Assembly: GCA_001013295.1 (NCBI GenBank)
Contig: LAZY01000001.1
Location: 62,001 to 126,000 of the forward strand
Reading direction: 5' to 3'
From: Chryseobacterium indologenes
Lineage (GTDB): Bacteria > Bacteroidota > Bacteroidia > Flavobacteriales > Weeksellaceae
DNA length: 64,000 nt
How positions within the stretch are numbered: position 1 is the first letter of the stretch; every line of letters starts with the position of its first letter. Shown in pieces: positions 1 to 6,796 of the stretch. The translations under genes were made by a program, and so were the position numbers. The notes beneath the pieces are model-generated. The model saw only the letters and a list, made by a program, of their open reading frames with translations. It was not told the DNA's origin and did no database searches.

Positions 1-3
1 AAC

Positions 4-35
4 TATCAAATGAATGTGTATTGTTTCATTTGATA
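4..35 (-). terminator. Hairpin downstream of minus-strand membrane gene
   Basis: An 11-bp perfect inverted repeat (TATCAAATGAA, positions 4-14, against positions 25-35) with a 10-nt loop lies about 35 nt past the stop of the minus-strand gene ending at 70. There is no strong T-run on the minus side, so it may be only a hairpin and not a terminator. Confidence 0.35.
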
Positions 36-69
36 ATAATTTTCAAATATAGCATTTTTTGAAAACTGT

Positions 70-672
70 TTATTCAGAGGTAAAGCTTGTCATTTCGCCA
101 GTTGATATGCTGTAAGTTAAGATTAGATGTCTGCATTCATCTTTAATAAAATAATAGTTGGATGTTTTGTTGATCAAATATTTGCACCTGTCATTTTCTG
201 TCAATATCGGAAGATCGGAATGATTTTTTAAGACTATATTTATTTTCCTTTTGTTTTTGCTTTTCATATTATGTTGTGCATCTATTCTCCCTAAGCCAAA
301 CACTAATAAAAAGGTTAATGCCAATAACAATAATAACCCTAAATTTACAGATCTGTATAAGTAAACATAAGCAGATCCAGCTGCTAAAATCAGAAAACAG
401 ATTGCATATTTAGGCGAAAACTCAAATAAGCTTAGAAATATCCAAACTCCACCTAATAAGCATGCTAAAATAACAAAGATTGATAAATTTGAAAATTTAT
501 TCCTTTCTATATCCTTTATAGAATTATAGTTGTTATAATTGTACGTGTATTTGTAATAGTTATTTTTATTATTACTCTTATAGTTAGGGACTAAAAAAGT
601 AGAAAGTAAAATCAATAAAACAGGAGCTAAAATTATACTGATAAAAACTATGAGCATCATCTTTTCGTACAA
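70..672 (-). CDS. Four-helix membrane protein of unknown function
   Basis: A 200-residue protein I do not recognise. The sequence shows about four hydrophobic segments, near residues 6-28, 63-85, 88-107 and 111-128. A polar Asn/Tyr/Lys-rich stretch separates the first two, and a soluble basic tail of about 70 residues follows. It has no visible signal peptide or catalytic motif. It lies 30 nt downstream of another small membrane-protein gene on the same strand, so the two are probably co-transcribed. It is low in GC and rich in Asn, Tyr and Lys. It is likely a real inner-membrane protein; the function is unknown. Confidence 0.65.
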   Translation of the reverse strand: MYEKMMLIVFISIILAPVLLILLSTFLVPNYKSNNKNNYYKYTYNYNNYNSIKDIERNKFSNLSIFVILACLLGGVWIFLSLFEFSPKYAICFLILAAGSAYVYLYRSVNLGLLLLLALTFLLVFGLGRIDAQHNMKSKNKRKINIVLKNHSDLPILTENDRCKYLINKTSNYYFIKDECRHLILTYSISTGEMTSFTSE

Positions 673-702
673 AACGAAAATCGAATCCTTTAAATCAAAA
701 TA

Positions 703-891
703 TTAAAAGTAATCTATATTGTACTCCCCAAAAAAAGACCACAAGTAAAATGCTCCTAGTGTATATAGCACTCCTGTTGTAGTAAGTACCGCAATGGGTT
801 TTTCTTTAACCGGTTTGTAAGGCTTATTAAGTATTCCTACGGAATTTCTAAGCCAGCTTTTTGCTTTCTCCTTGTCAATTTTTAATCTCAT
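703..891 (-). CDS. Small single-pass membrane protein
   Basis: A 62-residue protein with a basic N-terminal half (several Lys/Arg, including the motif KAKSWLRNSVGILNK) followed by one hydrophobic segment at about residues 35-54. It sits just upstream of the four-helix membrane gene with a 30-nt gap, suggesting a two-gene unit. No family is recognised. The start at 891 is the only ATG that keeps the basic segment. Confidence 0.5.
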   Translation of the reverse strand: MRLKIDKEKAKSWLRNSVGILNKPYKPVKEKPIAVLTTTGVLYTLGAFYLWSFFGEYNIDYF

Positions 892-1081
892 TTTATTAAT
901 ATTTTAATGGTGTAGAAACAATAAAAGCAGATATTCCTGCTTTTACTCGCTTTTCTTAAAGATAGTATTTATTCATTAATCACCTTAAACATTTCCAAAG
1001 TACCATCACAACTTTTTATCTTTATACTTTTACAACTCTTTTAAATATATCTTTAAATAATATTTTTTAAGAAAGAGCCTA

Positions 1082-1279
1082 ACCTATTTACTTCCTCATT
1101 ATCGTTTGGTGAAATGCTCTACTTATGCTCAACTTTTAAGTGAAAATTATCATAATATCAAAGCACATCTTACGGTATTAAGAATGCCTGCTATCAGAAA
1201 TTTCCTTAAAGCAAAAGGAGTCTCTTCCAGATGTATCCGATCACAGGCCTACTGGATCGAAGGGAAAAAGGGGCTTTAA
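1082..1279 (+). pseudogene. Possible C-terminal gene remnant
   Basis: An open stretch of about 65 codons ends with the stop at 1277-1279 but has no convincing start or ribosome-binding site. The translated end (AIRNFLKAKGV, then QAYWIEGKKGL) loosely resembles the C-terminus of siderophore-interacting flavoproteins, where a short helix precedes a conserved GYW-type motif. That is a weak by-eye likeness. The upstream codons do not look like that family. It may equally be chance open frame or a small peptide using an internal ATG (M at about 1187). Confidence 0.25.
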
Positions 1280-1292
1280 AATGCAATAAAAA

Positions 1293-1317
1293 AAATCATC
1301 TCAGGACGAGATGATTT
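1293..1317 (+). terminator. Hairpin after gene remnant
   Basis: A 10-bp perfect stem (AAATCATCTC at 1293-1302 pairs with 1308-1317) with a 5-nt loop lies 13 nt after the stop of the remnant. It is preceded by an A-run, so it could act on the minus strand as well. Confidence 0.5.
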
Positions 1318-1457
1318 CTACCGTTTTGAATTGATTGAGTTATTTATATGAAGATATGAATGATGTTTGTGTTGGTACAAAGATAGGCAGAGCGCTATTC
1401 CTGTACATCAGTGGAATCCCTAAAAATTTATCCGTAAAAATACGGTTGTGTAAAAGA

Positions 1458-1486
1458 AAAAGCCCTGTAAGAAACTTACAGGACTT
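1458..1486 (-). terminator. Terminator of the aminopeptidase gene
   Basis: An 8-bp stem (CCTGTAAG at 1464-1471 with 1475-1482) and 3-nt loop. On the minus strand it is followed by a T-rich run, as expected for an intrinsic terminator about 90 nt after the aminopeptidase stop. Confidence 0.6.
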
Positions 1487-1573
1487 TAGTGTATCTAACA
1501 ATTATTATGTTTAGGCTTTAAAGTACTATACTTAGAATGAACAGATTACCTTCCTTCATGTACTTTGTTTTTA

Positions 1574-3343
1574 TTAAAGAGGGCTCACCAACTGTAAGAA
1601 CCATTCTTTAACTTCTCCTTCAAGGTAAGGAGCTAATTTTTCTTCACAGGTCTTATGATAATCATTTAACCATGCAATTTCCTGCTCTGAAAGAATCTCT
1701 TTTGCCACAGTATCTTTGAAGAACGGGCAGAAAGTAAGGGTTTCAAACTCATAGAAAGTTCCATGAATGGTTTTCTCTGCTTCTTTTACAGCGATCAGGT
1801 TCTCATGACGGATTCCATAATGACCTTCAAGGTAATATCCAGGCTCATTGGAGCAGACCATTCCCGGAAGTAGATCCTGCGGATTCAGATCTTTTCTGAT
1901 ATTTTGCGGGCCTTCGTGAACATTCATAAAGCTTCCCACTCCATGTCCAGTTCCGTGGTTGAAGTCTTTACCTTCCATCCACAGCGGAAGTCTTGCAATA
2001 GCATCAAGATGTACTCCTTTCGTTCCTTTCGGAAATTTCACCATCGATAAGCGGATCAATCCCTGTAATACCAATGTTGAATTTCTTTTAAACTCTTCAG
2101 AGGGTGTTCCCAGTGCAAAAGTTCTTGTAATATCGGTAGTTCCTTCAAGGTACTGACCTCCTGAGTCTACCAGAATGGTATCTTCATTGGTCACTTCTTT
2201 GCTGCCTTCTTTTTTTGCCGAATAGTGCATAATAGCACCGTTATCTTTATAGCCTACAATGGAACCGAAGCTTTCTCCTACAAAGTTTTCTCCTTCAGCA
2301 CGGAAACCTCTCAGTTTCTCACCGATCGAATATTCATTCATCGCTTCTTTACCCGCATTCTGAGTCAGCCAGTAAAGGAATTTTACCATGGCAACACCAT
2401 CTCTTACCATTACTTTTCTGAATCCTTCCAACTCAACTTCATTTTTCTGAGCTTTCATCAGGTTTCCAGGAACCGGAGCTTTAATAAATTGGTTGTCGGC
2501 TTTTAAAGTGGCAAAAATCTGTTGGTTGCTGTTGGGAGAAACCAATATTTTTTCATTTTTAAATGCTTTCAGATAGTTGTAAAACTCTTCGTAAGGCATC
2601 ATTTTTACGAAAGAATCGTCCATTTGTTTTCTGGCCTCTACTTCCAGCTTTTCCAGTCCTGTAAACAGCACTGCATCATTTTTTGTGATGACGATATATC
2701 CTAAAAATACAGGGTTGCAATCAACATCGCTTCCTCTCAGGTTCAATGTCCATGCTACATCATCCAGACTCGAAATAATATGAACCGTAGCTTCCTGTTC
2801 TTCCATTTTCTGACGGATAGCAGCAATTTTATCAGCCACAGATTTTCCGGCTCTCTCTACAGGATGTGCGTAGATAGGATTGGCTGATGCCGTCCCTCTT
2901 TCTTTCCATACTTCTTTTAAAAGTGGAAGATCTGCCAGGGTTATATTTTTGGAATTTAATTTTTGAGAAAGCAGTTCCCAGTTGGCATTTGAAGCTGCTA
3001 CAGCATTCACTGCCACTTTGCCTCCTGTCGGAATTTCAGAAATAATCCAATCGATATAATTAGGAGTTCCTTCCATTCCGTCTTTGAAAAGGTCAATACC
3101 AGAACCCTCCAGCTCAATAGCAGCCTGTGTAAAGTATCTTCCGTCTGTCCAGAGCCCTGCTTTATCTTTTGTTACTACCACAAAACCTGCTGAACCTAAG
3201 AATCCCGAAAGCCATGCTCTCTCCTGCCATTCTTCAGGAAGGTACTCGCTCATATGCGGGTCTGCAGAATATACTATAAATGCATCAACATTATTCTTCT
3301 GCATTTCTTCACGAAGCGCAGCAACTTTTTCCTTTGAAGTCAT
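1574..3343 (-). CDS. Xaa-Pro aminopeptidase (M24B, aminopeptidase P type)
   Basis: A cytosolic metallopeptidase that removes an N-terminal residue when the second residue is proline. The chosen start gives 589 residues, close to the long (eukaryotic XPNPEP1-like) form with two N-terminal creatinase-like domains and a C-terminal pita-bread domain. Metal ligands are visible: DSGGQYLEGTTDITRT (two Asp), HGTGHGVGSF (His), SNEPGYY (Glu) and GIRHEN (Glu). The frame is open further upstream to 3397, but the ATG at 3343 has an AAAAGA-like site just before it and begins MTSKEKV, which matches the normal N-terminus. It is a single gene with its own terminator and has no evident operon partner. Confidence 0.93.
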   Translation of the reverse strand: MTSKEKVAALREEMQKNNVDAFIVYSADPHMSEYLPEEWQERAWLSGFLGSAGFVVVTKDKAGLWTDGRYFTQAAIELEGSGIDLFKDGMEGTPNYIDWIISEIPTGGKVAVNAVAASNANWELLSQKLNSKNITLADLPLLKEVWKERGTASANPIYAHPVERAGKSVADKIAAIRQKMEEQEATVHIISSLDDVAWTLNLRGSDVDCNPVFLGYIVITKNDAVLFTGLEKLEVEARKQMDDSFVKMMPYEEFYNYLKAFKNEKILVSPNSNQQIFATLKADNQFIKAPVPGNLMKAQKNEVELEGFRKVMVRDGVAMVKFLYWLTQNAGKEAMNEYSIGEKLRGFRAEGENFVGESFGSIVGYKDNGAIMHYSAKKEGSKEVTNEDTILVDSGGQYLEGTTDITRTFALGTPSEEFKRNSTLVLQGLIRLSMVKFPKGTKGVHLDAIARLPLWMEGKDFNHGTGHGVGSFMNVHEGPQNIRKDLNPQDLLPGMVCSNEPGYYLEGHYGIRHENLIAVKEAEKTIHGTFYEFETLTFCPFFKDTVAKEILSEQEIAWLNDYHKTCEEKLAPYLEGEVKEWFLQLVSPL

Positions 3344-3780
3344 TCTTTTCTTTTTTAAACACCGAAAGTTACAAAAAATTTGAAGTCGACGGACCAAATA
3401 AAACCCCTATTTTCCTAAGGATAGGTTATTTTTTATGAATCCTGATTAGAAACACAGATAATCTTGTTTTTTTAGGGCCACTAATGCACAAATGATTTTT
3501 ATTCGTGCATTAGTGGCAATTAAATATGTGGTTTTTAAAGATTATATACTCTCATAGATTAAATCCGGGGAATCTGTGGTTAAATCGTTCTTTTCAGCCT
3601 CATAAGCCTATGCCTCGTATGTGGTTAAATAATACTTTTATATTTTTAACCACATAGAGGTATAGATGATAAAGTAAAATTCAACTCATACTTTTATAAA
3701 AAAAGTAAAATCCATACCATAAAAATCATTTTTCTATTAAAATAATAATTTTTTGGAAAGATTATTGCTACATTACCCCT
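3344..3780. other. Intergenic region with eroded repeats
   Basis: This is AT-rich and carries no gene. It includes a 13-bp perfect inverted repeat (3477-3517) and phrases such as 'ctgtggttaaat' and 'atgtggttaaat' that recur within it. These look like degenerate dispersed repeats similar to those at 33.4-33.8 kb. Confidence 0.6.
3477..3517. repeat. Inverted repeat GCCACTAATGCAC
   Basis: The arms at 3477-3489 and 3505-3517 are perfect 13-bp complements around a 15-nt loop. A degraded relative (GCCACGAATACCACTAA, then ATTCATGCATTCGTAG) is seen near 33465-33511, so this appears to be a member of a dispersed family. Confidence 0.7.
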
Positions 3781-4218
3781 ATGAAACAGCAGAACTATAA
3801 TAACCACAGAAAATTTTATCCACCGCATCATTTCATTTATCTTCCTTTATTAATTATACTGGAGATTTTAGGAATCTATAAAATTTGGGATGATCCCGGT
3901 AACCAGCTGGTCTGGATCTTATTTTCGATCGTAATTTTTCTGCTTTTTTATCTGGCATTTATGACCAGGCAGCATTATGCATTGGGACTTCAAAACCGTA
4001 TGGTTATTCTTGAATTTAAGCAACGATATTTCGAGATTTTTAACAGAAGATCGGATGAAGTGGCTGATAAATTAAGATTTGATCAGATCGCTGCCCTGAG
4101 ATTTACCTACGATGATGAATTCAAAGAGCTATTATACAGAGCCCTTCACGAAAACATTTCAGGAGATGAGATCAAGAGATCGATCAAAAACTGGAAGGCT
4201 GACCGGCTCAGAATTTAA
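3781..4218 (+). CDS. DUF6526-like two-helix membrane protein
   Basis: A 145-residue protein with two hydrophobic segments, at about residues 18-33 and 42-62, then a cytosolic helical tail. The opening (KQQNYNNHRKFYPPHHF) and overall size fit the small two-helix family annotated as DUF6526 in Bacteroidota; this assignment is from memory of the motif. The function of the family is unknown. It is followed by a small lipoprotein-like gene 22 nt downstream and then topoisomerase IB, so the three may be co-transcribed. Confidence 0.75.
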   Translation: MKQQNYNNHRKFYPPHHFIYLPLLIILEILGIYKIWDDPGNQLVWILFSIVIFLLFYLAFMTRQHYALGLQNRMVILEFKQRYFEIFNRRSDEVADKLRFDQIAALRFTYDDEFKELLYRALHENISGDEIKRSIKNWKADRLRI

Positions 4219-4239
4219 CCTTATCAAAAATAGTAAGCT

Positions 4240-4407
4240 ATGAAAAAATGGAGTATTTACAGTATTACAATTGTAAGCTTGTTGACATTAACAGGCTGCG
4301 AGGCAGTAGGAACTATCTTTAAGGCCGGAATGTGGTGGGGAATCTTTTTAGTCTTCATCATTGTGGTAATTCTTTTTCTCATTTTTTCGAAGGGTAAAAA
4401 CTCTTAA
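4240..4407 (+). CDS. Small lipoprotein-like membrane peptide, 55 aa
   Basis: A 55-residue reading frame from ATG 4240 to the stop at 4405-4407. The N-terminus has a signal-like segment ending LLTLTGCEAV, a lipobox-like Cys, followed by a second hydrophobic stretch (WWGIFLVFIIVVILFLIF) and a short basic tail. It sits between the DUF6526-like gene (22-nt gap) and the topoisomerase gene (9-nt gap), and this spacing supports it being real. The function is unknown. Confidence 0.7.
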   Translation: MKKWSIYSITIVSLLTLTGCEAVGTIFKAGMWWGIFLVFIIVVILFLIFSKGKNS

Positions 4408-4416
4408 CCAAGTTGT

Positions 4417-5523
4417 ATGGAGAAGAATACAGAGATCGAGATTATTTCTCGCTTGAAGCCCGCCAAAATTGTTAAAATTATGAAGAGCCCAGAAGCTTCT
4501 GCCAAGGCAGTACATCTTGTATATACTACCGACTCGGAAACACCCGGCATTAGCCGTAAAAAAAACAAAAAGAAGTATTCTTACTATAAAGATGGAGAAA
4601 AAATAAAGGATAAAGACGAAATCAACAGGATCAATAAACTTATTATTCCTCCTGCCTGGGAGAATGTATGGATATGTACACTGGAAAACGGACACCTTCA
4701 GGCAACAGGTATTGATGCTAAAAAAAGAAAACAGTACCGCTATCATCCTTTATGGAATGCCCTTCGAAACCACACCAAATTCTACAGAATGCTGCAGTTT
4801 GGATATGCTCTTCCGGATATACGGCTTCAGGTTGAACAGGATCTGGCATTACGGAATTTTGAAAAACGTAAAATTCTGGCCCTGATTGTAAGCCTGATGC
4901 AAAGAACCAACATCCGTATTGGCAGCAATATCTACGAGAAACTATACGGATCTTTTGGGCTTACGACTCTTAAAAACAAACATGTAGAGATCAAAGGACA
5001 AAAGATTACTTTTTCGTTCAAAGGAAAAAAAGGAGTTATGCACCATGTGGATCTTAAAAGTAAAAGGCTTGCAAGGCTGGTTCAGAAGTGCAGAGAGATT
5101 CCAGGGAAAGAGCTTTTTCAGTATCTTGACGAAGAAGGCATTCGTCATTCTATAGACTCAGGAATGGTCAATGATTACATCAAGGAGGTCAGTGGTGAAG
5201 ACTTTACGGCTAAGGATTTCAGAACCTGGTCAGGAACTGTAGGAGCTCTGATTGCTTTTAAAGAAATCGGCTACGCGGAAAATGACACCCAATACAAAAA
5301 GAAAGTAAAAGAAGCATTAGATATTGTTGCTGAACATCTTGGTAATACTACAGCTGTATGCAGAAAATATTATGTTCACCCTCTGGTCATCAACCTCTAT
5401 GAAAATAATACGATCAAAAAATATCTGGACGAACTGGATGTGATTGAGGAAAATGATGGAAAAGCCGGGCTGACCCAGGAAGAAAAACTGGTGCTTAAGA
5501 TCCTGGAAAATGAGAGAATGTAG
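4417..5523 (+). CDS. DNA topoisomerase IB
   Basis: A 368-residue type IB (poxvirus-like) topoisomerase, which relaxes supercoils through a 3'-phosphotyrosyl intermediate without ATP. Family signs are the N-terminal domain (IPPAWENVWIC, GIDAKKRKQYRYHPLW), the catalytic core with RTNIRIGSNIYEK, the region DFRTWSGTVGA, and the C-terminal CRKYYVHP motif that carries the catalytic tyrosine. The length is normal for the bacterial family. It follows the small lipoprotein gene by 9 nt. Confidence 0.93.
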   Translation: MEKNTEIEIISRLKPAKIVKIMKSPEASAKAVHLVYTTDSETPGISRKKNKKKYSYYKDGEKIKDKDEINRINKLIIPPAWENVWICTLENGHLQATGIDAKKRKQYRYHPLWNALRNHTKFYRMLQFGYALPDIRLQVEQDLALRNFEKRKILALIVSLMQRTNIRIGSNIYEKLYGSFGLTTLKNKHVEIKGQKITFSFKGKKGVMHHVDLKSKRLARLVQKCREIPGKELFQYLDEEGIRHSIDSGMVNDYIKEVSGEDFTAKDFRTWSGTVGALIAFKEIGYAENDTQYKKKVKEALDIVAEHLGNTTAVCRKYYVHPLVINLYENNTIKKYLDELDVIEENDGKAGLTQEEKLVLKILENERM

Positions 5524-5530
5524 GGTTTTA

Positions 5531-5668
5531 AGGATGGAAGCTGGATGCTGGAAGTACTTTCAGATCATAAGTTCCATATGTCATTTTGCATTACAATCTG
5601 ATTTAATTATAAGATAAGCAGTTGATTTGTCAGACTTCAAAAACTTCCGTCTCCCAGCTTCCATCTTC
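5531..5668. repeat. GGAAGCTGG-family repeat with inverted ends
   Basis: The 12-bp arms GATGGAAGCTGG (5533-5544) and its complement (5653-5664) are perfect and enclose about 108 nt. Shorter relatives (TGGAAG/CTTCCAG words) occur near 37436-37465, 42586-42596 and 52632-52702, always between genes. Confidence 0.6.
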
Positions 5669-5679
5669 TAATCCTCTGC

Positions 5680-6567
5680 CTACCCTGTAACCCTATTGCT
5701 CAAAAACTGAGTTCTGTACTCTTTCGGGGTAATTCCTGCAATCTTTTTGAAAAGCTGGGTAAAATGAGAAGCTGTATGAAAATTCAGTTCATAGGCAATT
5801 TCTGCTATATCTTTACTGGAATGCAGCAATGCTTTACTGTAATTGATGTCAATCTCATTTATCCATTGTTTGGGTGATTTTTGGGTCACACCTTTCACAC
5901 ATTTATTCAGATAACTTTCTGTCACGGATAATTTATCGGCATAGAAAGCTACCCGTTTTTCTGTTACATGGTATTTGAATAACAAATCCCGGAACTGAAG
6001 AGACAATTCCATAGGACGTGTAGCAGACTTGTGATGGGTATCCGAATCTGTGCTCAGCATTTTGATCAGAATAAGGTGAAGCATTGTGATGACCACATCA
6101 TTAATGTTCAGATTATTCAGCCATAATTCCTGCTCCATGATAGGTAAAAGCTGGGTAATTGTCCCATAGGTCAGGCTGTCCAGATTCAGGAAAGGAGTCA
6201 TAAAGAAAATACTGCTTTTATGTTTGGGCAATTCCTGTTCGGAAAGGATATTATTTTCGTAGGCCAGGAAAAAGCCTTCAATATCATCGGAAAGCTCTAC
6301 GGTAGCTGTAATGGTTCCCTGTTTGATAAAGATCACACCTCCTTTTTGAGCATGGTATTCTTTATTTTCAAGGTACTGCTTGATATGTCCGTTGGTAACG
6401 AAAATAATAAAATTAAAGGTGGTACGATACGGAATCACCGGCATCAGAATTCCCTTGAGGTAGTTTTCGATACGATAAAGCTGTATATCCGCATTATTTG
6501 CTAATATTTTCTCTGTGATATTCGGGAGAAAAAGTTTTTTATATTGAAAATTGGATAATACTTCCAT
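5680..6567 (-). CDS. AraC-family transcriptional regulator
   Basis: A 295-residue DNA-binding protein. The C-terminal ~100 residues hold two helix-turn-helix units typical of AraC/XylS proteins: SVTESYLNKCVKGVTQKSP and DIAEIAYELNFHTASHFTQLFKK, ending GITPKEYR. The N-terminal ~180 residues form a cupin-like sensing domain (HAQKGGVIFIKQGTI). It is encoded downstream of, and on the same strand as, the TonB receptor, with a 7-bp tandem repeat in between. Whether it regulates the urease/transport block is not shown by the sequence. Confidence 0.88.
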   Translation of the reverse strand: MEVLSNFQYKKLFLPNITEKILANNADIQLYRIENYLKGILMPVIPYRTTFNFIIFVTNGHIKQYLENKEYHAQKGGVIFIKQGTITATVELSDDIEGFFLAYENNILSEQELPKHKSSIFFMTPFLNLDSLTYGTITQLLPIMEQELWLNNLNINDVVITMLHLILIKMLSTDSDTHHKSATRPMELSLQFRDLLFKYHVTEKRVAFYADKLSVTESYLNKCVKGVTQKSPKQWINEIDINYSKALLHSSKDIAEIAYELNFHTASHFTQLFKKIAGITPKEYRTQFLSNRVTG

Positions 6568-6726
6568 AGTGAATTGATTATTACAAATTTAATACTGAAA
6601 ATTGAATATTTGGATGTTTTTGTATTTTGTATCTTGTACAATGTAGGGCGTAAAATGTATAAGAATAACATTATCTGAACGATCGCTTTTTTATTTTAAA
6701 ATATTCAAGAAACAATTGCCAGTGCC

Positions 6727-6796
6727 ACATTATACATTATACATTATACATTATACATTATACATTATACATTATACATCATACATCCTACATCAG
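6727..6796. repeat. 7-bp tandem repeat ACATTAT
   Basis: Seven perfect copies of ACATTAT run from 6727 to 6775, followed by three degenerate copies (ACATCAT, ACATCCT, ACATCAG) that reach into the stop codon of the TonB receptor gene. It lies about 160 nt upstream of the araC-type gene. Confidence 0.9.

Larger units (their letters stand above)
892..1573. other. Intergenic region with gene remnant and hairpins
   Basis: This stretch of about 680 bases holds no intact gene. Positions 892-1075 are AT-rich with nothing recognisable. Positions 1082-1279 carry an open stretch without a good start. Two hairpins follow, at 1293-1317 and 1464-1482. Confidence 0.6.

Noticed and set aside
4348..4746. 132-codon minus-strand frame
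   Set aside because: It lies opposite the topoisomerase and small lipoprotein genes, which have clear motifs and spacing.
6727..6796. CRISPR-like array of short repeats
   Set aside because: The units are 7 bp with no spacers, and no cas gene is present; it is a simple tandem repeat. The same holds for 36437-36492 and 20033-20072.
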